DNA from: Guillardia theta CCMP2712
Lineage: Eukaryota > Cryptophyceae > Pyrenomonadales > Geminigeraceae
Length of the DNA stretch: 20,598 nucleotides
NCBI RefSeq assembly: GCF_000315625.1
Contig: NW_005434448.1
Span: forward strand, 41,417 to 62,014
Reading direction: 5' to 3'
Of the stretch, positions 1 through 12,701 are shown one piece after another (within the stretch, counting starts at the first letter, position 1; every line of letters begins with the position of its first letter). Below the pieces are notes generated by a model. It had not been told where the DNA came from. It ran no database searches and saw only the letters and a list, made by a program, of their open reading frames with translations. The translations under genes and the position numbers were made by a program.

Positions 1-4380
<4,380 letters not shown>

Positions 4381-4671
4381 ATGGCAGGGACGGAGAGCGT
4401 CGATATGCATGTCGAGCCTGCAGCAGCGGCTGGAAGCGACAAGGTCAGAGCCCAGCTGGAGACGGAGGTCAGCCGTGGAGGTATTGGCTTCTGAGCTAGT
4501 TTACTGACGGTTGGGTACAATCTGTGCTGATGGGTCTAGCTAGCGTCATCAGTGAGGCAGCGGCTGACACTAACCTTCTCCCACGATCACATGCAGCACA
4601 GCCCCCTCCTGCTCTCGCTCGTCCTCCTTCCCATCGTTGACTTCATCCCCAAACAGCAAACACACATGTTG
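4381..4671 (+). CDS. Candidate small two-exon gene, unknown function
   Basis: An ATG at 4381 opens MAGTESVDMHVEPAAAAG, which continues about 29 residues to donor-like sites at 4468 (GAG|GTCAGC) or 4481 (GGAG|GTATTG). An acceptor-like CACATGCAG, with CTAAC upstream, ends near 4596. With the first donor the second exon reads on in phase to a short hydrophobic stretch (LLLSLVLLPIVDFI) and a TGA at about 4671; with the second donor the frame stops sooner. Two AATAAA hexamers at 4722 and 4739 would suit the 3' end of a plus-strand transcript converging on the minus-strand channel gene. No family is recognised. It may be noncoding. Confidence 0.25.
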
Positions 4672-4804
4672 TGAAGGCAAAGAAAACCCAACAGTAGTGT
4701 ATCACACTCAAACATACCATCAATAAACTACAACCAGCAATAAAAACATAACTCATCTCTCCTCTTCCGTTGATAAATTGAAGACATCCTCTTCTATCCT
4801 CAGA

Positions 4805-7800
4805 TTATAAACCCAGGTTTTTGAGCTTCTGAATGATCTGCCGCTTCGTCCTCATCGCCTCCTCCCAGCCCTTCCTCTCCCCCTTCACGTCCTCTGTCCT
4901 GATGTCGTAGTACGTGGCCGACAGCCGCTCCTCCGGCTCCAGGAACTTGTTGGACGTCTTGAAGGAGCTCCCCGTCCTGCACAAGGACACATCGCCCATG
5001 AAGAACCGCGACAGCCTCCAGCTCTTGATGAACATCCGCCGCTCATGCCGAAGCACCAGGTCCGCGAACGGGAAGAACCAGATCCTGTGGACGTCGTGCG
5101 AGTCGATCTCGTAGCTGCGGTTCATCATGGCGATGATCAGGTTGAGGAGGAGCAGCTCCGAGAGGATCGACCATGAGATGAGCAGCATGAAGGAGAGCGT
5201 CGGGTTGACAGATGCGAGGAGCAGCTGGGTGGAGAAGACGTAGTCGTCTCCGAGAGAGTTCCAGGTCAGCTGGAGGAAGCTGGCCCCCGGGGTCGTGAGG
5301 TAGTTGAAGAACCTCGTGCTGTTGTTGTCCTCGTACAGCTTCTGCACGTCTGCGGTCTGCAGCATGGTGTACAAGGCGAGGCTGAACCCGGTCAGCGTGA
5401 CCCCGTAGATGACGCAGTAGAGGCTCACGTCCTGTAGGAGAATGTCGTAGATCATGATCATGATCGTTCCCACCCGCTTGATCGGCAGCAGCAGGTGGAG
5501 CAGCAGCGAGAATACCAGCACCGTCGACATCGCCAGCAGCAGCACGTCGGCAGCCGTGTCCGTAGGAGCGTGTATTGGGATGCAGAAGACCAAGACGGCA
5601 GTGAGGATGGAGAGGATGGAGGAGATATTCTTCTGCAGCAGCTTCTTGAAATCCATCCTCTTGTACCTCTCCGAGGGGTTCCTGTCGGTCTGCTTGAGGT
5701 GTCGATGGGTCCAGCCGAAAAATAAGAGCCATACCCCCAATGCCTTCACCAAGACGTTCAGCGCAAGAGTCCACGAGTGGAGCGAGTGTAGCTCAGGTCC
5801 CTGCTGCTTCTGATCCCACTGCTTCACCTTGAGGACGAGGAGCGCGACGAAGGCGACCAGGAACAAGGAGAAAGGCAGGGCCGTGTCGATCAAGTAGATG
5901 CGACGACCGAAGCGCTTCCACTTGGTCTCGATGAGCCGGTTGATGAAGGGATCGTTGACAAACTCCTCCACCTCATGCTCTACTATCACTTCCAGAGCGC
6001 TCCTCCACTTGGGGTGCGAGTGCATGCGCGTCTTCTCGGCCGCAGCCGGCCACCACCAGCGTAGAGACAGGGCTGCCTTGCTTGTCGTTTGCTCCTTCTG
6101 CTCCTGCTCCTCCTCCTTCTCCTTTTCGTTCTTCACCTCCTTCTTCTCCCTTCTGAACGAGTCGATCTGGTCCAGACTCACCTGGGTCCGCTGCTTCGAC
6201 CCGAATGCCCACAGAATCGTTTTCATGTATCGCTCCAGGATGAAGTAGAACGTGTCCACGTCCCCATGCCGGGCTGCGAGCGTAAGCGGGGTGTAGCCGT
6301 CCTTGTTCAGCATGGTCAGCAGCGTCTCTGCCTCTTCCTCTGCCTCTTCCTCTGCCTCTTCCCCTGCCTCTTCCTCTGCCTCTTCCTCTGCCTCGCCCAT
6401 GCTGCTTCGAGAGGTCTTGCTCCCGTCGCCTCCAGTCATGTCCCGCAGGATGTTATCGATACGCTTTTCCGCCTCGATCAAGCACGATATGACCTCGTGA
6501 TGTCCGTGCAGTGTAGCTATGTGCAGAGCCGTGTTGCCGAACTCGTCCGCGGCATGCAAGATGCTCTTCAAGTCTTGTGCGTTTATCTGAGCTTCGTTGA
6601 GCCATTCAGGAGCAAGCACGTGCTTTAGCATCAGACAAATCCCTTGCCAGCCGTCAAGAGTTTGCAAGCAATCACACTTGCTTTCCTTATGACTGACCAG
6701 CTGACTGTAGACAAAGTCAAGGATGGCCTTGCACACATCCTCGTTGCCTGTGCTGGCAGCAAACGACAGCGGATACTGTCCCCAGTACTTGTGAGACCCG
6801 GTGGAGGAGTCCTTGTTGTCTTCGAGCTTCGATAGGGCTACAGGCTTCCGGTCGGTGCCAATGGGCTCGTCGGTCAGATATGCTCTGAGCAAGCCGAGCC
6901 GGGAGACATCGACATCGGTCTTGATGAGCGAAGGGAGGAAGAAGTCTCCGATCGCCCTCCGGTGTAGGATGAGATCACTCTCTGTGACTTTGGACTTGTT
7001 GTGGTCGCTGCTGGGTTTCGGATACAAGATCCACTTTACCATCCCACATACACCGCCAAAGCAAGCTTGTGTCCTGCTGCTCTTCACCTGGCCCTTCGCT
7101 TCTTCACCCTGGCCCTTCGCTTCTCCGTCCTCGCCCTTCGCTTCTTTGCCCTCGCTCTGAGCGACTTCGTTTGATGGCTTCGACGTTCGTTTTGGCGGTG
7201 CAGTAGCGTATCTTTCAAGCAGCCATTCCACAGTCTCCTTATCCTCGTTGGCGATGCATATGTGGAGGATGGTCTCACCTGTGTACAAGCCGCGAGTGGC
7301 TGCAAACTTGCCGTCTTTCTGCCAACGTTGGAACTCGCTTTCATAGCCAAGCAGCACCTGCTTTTCCGAGAACCAATTGGCTTCCAGAAGCTTTGTTGCG
7401 AGTCTCAGCATAGATCGTACATTGTCTTCGCTGGTGTATGCGAGGAGGAAAGCGATGTGGACAACGGAGTCACCCATGGGACCGATCGGGATTCCAAATG
7501 TTGTATGATCGTTGATGCGCTGTTTGAGGCTTGTCAAGTTGGTTTCTACCCAGTCGTCCAGTTGAACGGAGGACAGCTCCTTCGCTTTGCTGAGATCTGA
7601 AAAGAATTTCCACAAGTCTGTTTCAACTTGCAGCTTCGTGTGTAAGCTTCGTATCGATGAAACATCTGACAAACGTCTCGAAGTTATGATGCTTGTAAGA
7701 GTTTCCTGTTTCCTGTCATTGTTCCCCCTCACACCATCGTTCTGCTTCGGTTTCGCACTTTCTCCTATGAGTTTTGCTGCTGGTGCGAAAACTTCGATGT

Positions 7801-7897
7801 AATACTGGTCCTTGTTGTCATTGCTTCCATTGTTGTCCACCCTACGTTCAGCCCCCTCGTGTTGTTCACCGATTTCTCTATGGTCTCCTACCTCCAT
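4805..7897 (-). CDS. TRPV-like ankyrin-repeat cation channel, copy A
   Basis: Predicted subunit of a tetrameric membrane cation channel, 1030 residues from the ATG at 7897. Ankyrin-like repeats start near residues 142, 205, 371, 451 and 531 (TGETILHICIANED, GNTALHIATLHGHHEV, GYTPLTLAARHGDV); the spacing and the WGQYPLSFAA repeat resemble the TRPV finger region. Charged inserts lie at about 500-524 (Glu/Ala) and 584-602 (Lys/Glu). Hydrophobic segments fit S1 671-690, S2 709-729, S3 759-775, S4 783-806, S5 818-846, a pore helix with LGDD (882-885) and S6 902-925 carrying NLIIAMMN, a TRP hallmark. A post-S6 IWFFPFADLVLRHERR may act as a TRP-box region. The gating stimulus is unknown. An alternative start uses an extra exon 8002-7923 (MKRYEDVQSS...) and a phase-correct 45-nt intron joining at 7877. 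Confidence 0.9.
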   Translation of the reverse strand: MEVGDHREIGEQHEGAERRVDNNGSNDNKDQYYIEVFAPAAKLIGESAKPKQNDGVRGNNDRKQETLTSIITSRRLSDVSSIRSLHTKLQVETDLWKFFSDLSKAKELSSVQLDDWVETNLTSLKQRINDHTTFGIPIGPMGDSVVHIAFLLAYTSEDNVRSMLRLATKLLEANWFSEKQVLLGYESEFQRWQKDGKFAATRGLYTGETILHICIANEDKETVEWLLERYATAPPKRTSKPSNEVAQSEGKEAKGEDGEAKGQGEEAKGQVKSSRTQACFGGVCGMVKWILYPKPSSDHNKSKVTESDLILHRRAIGDFFLPSLIKTDVDVSRLGLLRAYLTDEPIGTDRKPVALSKLEDNKDSSTGSHKYWGQYPLSFAASTGNEDVCKAILDFVYSQLVSHKESKCDCLQTLDGWQGICLMLKHVLAPEWLNEAQINAQDLKSILHAADEFGNTALHIATLHGHHEVISCLIEAEKRIDNILRDMTGGDGSKTSRSSMGEAEEEAEEEAGEEAEEEAEEEAETLLTMLNKDGYTPLTLAARHGDVDTFYFILERYMKTILWAFGSKQRTQVSLDQIDSFRREKKEVKNEKEKEEEQEQKEQTTSKAALSLRWWWPAAAEKTRMHSHPKWRSALEVIVEHEVEEFVNDPFINRLIETKWKRFGRRIYLIDTALPFSLFLVAFVALLVLKVKQWDQKQQGPELHSLHSWTLALNVLVKALGVWLLFFGWTHRHLKQTDRNPSERYKRMDFKKLLQKNISSILSILTAVLVFCIPIHAPTDTAADVLLLAMSTVLVFSLLLHLLLPIKRVGTIMIMIYDILLQDVSLYCVIYGVTLTGFSLALYTMLQTADVQKLYEDNNSTRFFNYLTTPGASFLQLTWNSLGDDYVFSTQLLLASVNPTLSFMLLISWSILSELLLLNLIIAMMNRSYEIDSHDVHRIWFFPFADLVLRHERRMFIKSWRLSRFFMGDVSLCRTGSSFKTSNKFLEPEERLSATYYDIRTEDVKGERKGWEEAMRTKRQIIQKLKNLGL
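4831..7362 (-). repeat. Inverted-duplication arm A (partner 11464-14151)
   Basis: The coding DNA of channel copy A from about residue 181 to residue 1021 matches copy B in inverted orientation with only scattered substitutions. The arms are 2532 and 2688 nt. The 156-nt difference is accounted for by four in-frame changes: a 66-residue longer charged linker and one extra residue near 12161-12205 in B, and 12 extra Glu/Ala residues and 3 extra residues before S2 in A. The central spacer is about 4.1 kb. Confidence 0.9.
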
Positions 7898-8002
7898 AGG
7901 TTGTGAAACTATCACGACTCACTTGGATTTTTCTTCCGAGTGTTGCTTCACAGTGTCCTGTCCTTCCTCCTGCGAACTCTGAACGTCCTCATATCTCTTC
8001 AT

Positions 8003-8320
8003 ACGACCTTGTCCCCTCGCTTCTGCTCTTCCCCCGCCTCCTCTACCTAGCAGTTGCTGTCAGTTCTTTGCTGTGTTGAACGAACCAAAGTCGAAATAAA
8101 AAAGAAAGAAGGACAGTTGTCCTTCCTTGGCTGCACCCCTACCCATCCTTTTCTAAGATCAACTCTGTCCTTAGTAGCAAGTACCCCTCCATTTACATCC
8201 TTATGAAGAATGAAACACCACCTTGTTCTTCTCTACACCTCCCTACCCCATCGTCTCTGCAAATAGGGCTGCGGTGTCCTACCCGACATGCAGCACTTCC
8301 TACCGGTGCAGGTTGGGGCG
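8003..8320. promoter_or_regulatory. Divergent intergenic region, channel copy A / protease
   Basis: The region lies between the possible first exon of channel copy A (minus) and the protease start (plus), so it should hold two divergent promoters. I see no TATA-like box I would defend. It contains a small perfect inverted repeat, GAAGGACA-GT-TGTCCTTC (8108-8125), and C-rich CCTACCC / AGTACCCC motifs at about 8138-8280 resembling those in other spacers of the window. Confidence 0.4.
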
Positions 8321-9939
8321 ATGAGGAACGTGGCGCTCATGCTTGCGGTACTTTGCATGCAGCAGAGCGAGTCACAAGATCCGAAGAGGTGAAGAGAAGG
8401 AGCACGCCTTCCTCAACTCGTCACCATGCTGACCTCGTTGTTTCCAGCATCATCTCCACTTGGATCAGGGGTCCCAAGAGCAGGATGAAGAGTGAAGAGA
8501 ACCATCTTGATTTCGATGCGTCCAAAAGCTCATCCTTCCACCTCTCACCACATAGATTCTCTGTGAAGCATCAACTTTCCATGTAAGAGGTTGTCTGGAT
8601 CAGCCCCTCACGACTGATTTCCTACGACAGGGCTTTTCCCAAGTTGTTCATCGGACTCGATGTTGTCCGTTTGGGCCCTTGCGACGTTACGAGCCCTTTC
8701 GCCATCATCAAAGTTTCGGACGAGCACGATGTTCAGAACTGCAATGGCATCCTCGGCCTTGGCTACTCTGACAGGACTGGTAGCCTCTCCTTTCTAAGGA
8801 CGTTAATGTCAACTGCCAGACCGAGTTGGCACGTAGAGCAGGGGGAGGACGCCGTTCTGATGTCAAACAGGAAGTTTGCTTTCTTGGCGAATGACAAGGC
8901 TGGAGAGCTTCAGCTCGGGGGCTACGATGAATCTTCTGTGGCAGATCCTGTCTTCTTCACCCCAATGTTGAACTCGAGCGGGTACGCGGCGCATGTCCTG
9001 TCGTTGAGGTACAACGGGGTCGAGCTGCTGCGGAGCAGCTCAAGTGATCAGCGCTATGTCATCATCCCCGACACAAGTGCAAGTTGCATCATGCTACCAA
9101 GTGTTAGCCCAACGGGCTCCTCGCCGTCCGTCTATTCAAGTTTCCTCGCCGAGTACGACAGCAACCCGAGCGGGGAGTTTGAGTTCACAGTGGGGGGGCT
9201 GGCAACGCAGGAAGGGAGAGGAAGCGGGCTGAATGGATACATGCAGAACACCACGTACAAGTTTCTCATCCCCCCTTCCAAGTGGAAGCCTCCCAGCGGG
9301 TGTGTGGAACCCTCGAAAAGTGCGAGCAGGATTGTGTTTGGTGATCCCATCTTTCGCTCGCTCATGGTAGTGTTCGATCTTGAAGGCCCGGTCTACAAGC
9401 TCGGTTTCGCAGCCATTCGACACGGGTACAGCATCGGGAAAGCTCCAATGAATCCCTGGAAATCAAGAAATCGAGAGTTCCACAAGATAACCGCTTTTCG
9501 CCATAGGGTCCGTCGGGGCAGCCCGCAGTCGCTGAGCAGAGGAAATTTCACCTCCGACGCGAGGTCAAGTCTGAGCTCCTCAGGGAGCGATCTAATAGGG
9601 GATCATGAGGTAAGGTACCTCCTCCACCTGGGCGTGGGGACGCCGATGCAGACAGTCCGAGTGATTCTTGATACGAGCACCTCCCTACTCTCTCTCTTCT
9701 CCAAGTCATGGTCCTTGGATCAGGGTAGCAACGGGCTCTACGACGCGTTCAACGAGCTCAAGGTCGGGACGAGTGCGAAATGGGCCTGGGTGGGCCTTGG
9801 GTTCCTAGGAGTCATCCTGGTAGCTGTGTTCCTACCCATCTGTGCCAGGAGGATGAAGCGGAGCCCGGCCAACCAGTCTGCTTCTGGAAAGAAGTACTAC
9901 ACTGCTCCCGTCTGCCCTGGCTCAGGTATGTGGGCCTGA
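8321..9939 (+). CDS. Pepsin-family aspartyl protease-like protein with permuted domain order, membrane-anchored
   Basis: Exons 8321-8388, 8448-8582 and 8631-9939 join in phase (introns of 59 and 48 nt, the second GTAAGA...ACGACAG) to 503 residues. The ATG at 8321 gives a signal peptide (MRNVALMLAVLCMQQSES); an upstream in-frame ATG is at 8288. Pepsin-like blocks follow: FDASKSSSFHLSPHRFSV, NGILGLGY (106-113), a C-lobe active-site-like VIIPDTSAS (Asp 215) and FGDPIF...VVFDLEG...LGFA (304-327). The block that should come first, YLLHLGVGTPMQTVRVILDT (Asp 415), comes last, before a transmembrane helix at about 452-472 and a basic tail. Both catalytic motifs read DTS rather than DTG/DSG, so activity is doubtful. 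A GTATGT at 9926 with a CAG ending at 10030 could be one more intron that changes the C-terminus. Two AATAAA hexamers follow (9961, 9995). It may be a permuted enzyme, a pseudoprotease or a degraded tandem fusion. Confidence 0.8.
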
Positions 9940-10490
9940 GTACAGCCACAGAGGGTAAATAATAAACGAGGGTAGATGATAACTGAGGGTCAACAATAAA
10001 CGAGCTTCATTTCCTTGAACATCGCCCCAGGAATCCTCACAGTCGGACTAGCAGGCAGGCAACTGAAGTGGGTTCCAATACTCCCACGTTGTTCCTGACG
10101 GTTGTGCGCAAGCTGTGAGGAAAGCATGACTGATCAGTGGGGACGGTGGGCTACGGAAGTCAACTGCTCGATCGGACGGCTGATAAGGCTGCTGCTGCTG
10201 TGCTGTGCTGCAGCCTCCGTTGGTCGATCACGACAAGAAGCTTCTGAGCTGACACTGAGAGGCTGCAATCAAGGAAGCGGAGATCGAAGTCATAAGTTGT
10301 AGTCTGCGCGGTGGGTGGGCGGGGCCAGTGTCACAAGTTGTTTTGCGGAGCAGCAACACTGCTGACAGAGTGGCCCGGCCGGCCGGGCCCCGGTGCCGCC
10401 CGTCACAGTGCTCGCCATATTCCATGACCTACTAGGCTCAGAGCCAAAGTCCAGGCGACTCCATGCACAGAGCTAGCAACGGAAAGAAAG
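9940..10490. other. Intergenic region, protease 3' / channel copy B 5'
   Basis: It holds the two AATAAA hexamers after the protease, each within the repeated decamer AATAAACGAG (9961 and 9995), which are candidate polyadenylation signals. A short CTG/TGC cluster lies near 10190-10213, and a GC palindromic island at 10371-10403. The final part before 10491 should contain the channel B promoter. No gene is recognised. Confidence 0.5.
10371..10403. repeat. GC-only palindromic island 1
   Basis: It contains a perfect 18-nt palindrome, GGCCCGGCCGGCCGGGCC, at 10372-10389. The flanks hold a further inverted pair, CACTG (about 10357) and CAGTG (about 10406). The reverse complement shares the 15-mer CCGGGGCCCGGCCGG with island 2. 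Confidence 0.85.
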
Positions 10491-12666
10491 ATGTCAACTT
10501 GTGTTGACCCGGCTTCCCTGGTACGAGGAGCGTTGAAGGTCACTCTGCCGATGGCGGGGGGAGGGGAAGGCCACAAGTGCGGGGAAGGGCCGCGAGCAAG
10601 GAGAGGGTCACTGAAGGAGGAGGAGGAGGCTGCTGCTTCCGATGCTGAAAGTGTGGAAAGCTCTGAAGAGCGTGAGAGGGGCGGGGGCGGAGGGGAGGAG
10701 ATCGAGGAGGAAGACCCCGTGCAAGTTCAGCCGAAGGCTCAAGGAGACATATCTTCGACTGAGTCATCAGCTGCAGTGAGTGAAGGAAAGAAGACGCCAA
10801 CAAGACCTCACTGGACACTTGAAAAGGCAGGTACACTCGTGAGATCAACCTTTCCAGTCGGAAATCACACATCGGAAAAACTAGAGAAATCACCAACGAA
10901 ATCTCGCTGGGGTGTGGCAATTGCAAACGTAAGAAATGTCATGAAAATGACCGCAGGCTTCCGATTCAGAAATCACAGTACATGCAAGAACTCGGACGAC
11001 ATCAGATTTTATGTGGTGACTAAAGATGGCCATGGAACAACCAGTGATCCCCTTAAGCTCCGAGAAAACTCCCAGAAAGCTCAAATTCAAAGTGAAATCT
11101 GGAAGTTCTTCCAACGTCTCAGTGAGAAGAAATCTGATGCTGGAGGCAGCGTTGAACATGTTATGCAAGAATTGCAAATCGTCATCTCTCAAGAGCAAAT
11201 CAAAAGTCAAGAAAGGGAAAAACAAGAGCAACCAGGAATTCACACGGAAACGCATCCTAAGCAGGACCCACCTGAAGGAGCGAATGACTCAGCACGACAT
11301 TCAGGAAATTCCCACAGCATGCCCAAACGTATTCCGATCGGTCCCATGGGTGACTCCGTTGTCCACATCGCTTTCCTCCTCGCCTATGGTAGCAACAATG
11401 AAGACTTTATGGTGAAGTTGGCAAAGACGCTTGCTTCAAAGGAAGGTGGATGTTACACCGAACAGCAGGTGCTGCTTGGCTATGAAAGCGAGTTCCAACG
11501 TTGGAAGAAAGACGGCAAGTTTGCAGCCACTCGCGGCTTGTACACAGGTGAGACCATCCTCCACATATGCATCGCCAACGAGGATAAGGAGACTGTGGAA
11601 TGGCTGCTTGAAAGATACGCTACTGCACCGCCCAAACGAACGTCGAAGCCATCAAACGAAGTCGCTCAGAGCGAGGGCAAAGAAGCGAAGGGCGAGGACG
11701 GAGAAGCGAAGGGCCAGGGCGAAGAAGCAAAGGGCCAGGTGAAGAGCAGCAGGACACAAGCTTGCTTTGGCGGTGTATGTGGGATGGTAAAGTGGATCTT
11801 GTACCCGAAACCCAGCAGCGACCATAACAAGTCCAAAGTCACAGAGAGTGATCTCATCCTACACCGGAGGGCGATCGGAGACTTCTTCCTCCCTTCTCTC
11901 ATCAAGACCGACGTCGATGTCTCCCGGCTCGGCTTGCTCAGAGCATATCTGACCGACGAGCCCATTGGCACCGACGGGAAGCCTGTAGCCCTATCGAAGC
12001 TCGAAGACAACGAGGACTCCTCCACCGGGTCTCACAAGTACTGGGGACAGTATCCGCTCTCGTTTGCTGCCAGCACAGGCAACGAGGATGTGTGCAAGGC
12101 CATCCTTGACTTTGTCTACAGTCAGCTGGTCAGTCATAAGGAAAGCAAGTGTGATTGCTTGAAGACTATGAAAGGCAGCGTCAAGTCGATCTGTCTGATG
12201 GTACAGCACGTGCTTGCTCCTGAATGGCTCAACGAAGCTCAGATAAACGCACAAGACTTGAAGAGCATCTTGCATGCCGCGGACGAGTACGGCAACACGG
12301 CTCTGCACATAGCTACACTGCACGGACATCACGAGGTCATATCGTGCTTGATCGAGGCGGAAAAGCGTATCGATAACATCCTGCGGGACATGACTGGGGG
12401 CGACGGGAGCAAGACCTGTCGAAGCAGCATGGGCGAGGCAGAGGAAGAGGCAGAGGAAGAGGCAGAGACGCTGCTGACCATGCTGAACAAGGACGGCTAC
12501 ACCCCGCTTACGCTCGCAGCCCGGCATGGGGACGTGGACACGTTCTACTTCATCCTGGAGCGATACATGAAAACGATTCTGTGGGCATTCGGGTCGAAGC
12601 AGCGGACCAAGCTGAGACTGGACCAGATCGACTCGTTCAGAAGGGAGAAAAAGAAGGAGAAGGAGA

Positions 12667-12701
<35 letters not shown>

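Noticed and set aside
8203-8586. 127-residue protein starting at 8203 as a gene of its own
   Set aside because: Its last part (8448-8582) is exon 2 of the protease; the upstream part overlaps, in another frame, the signal-peptide exon, which gives a better start.
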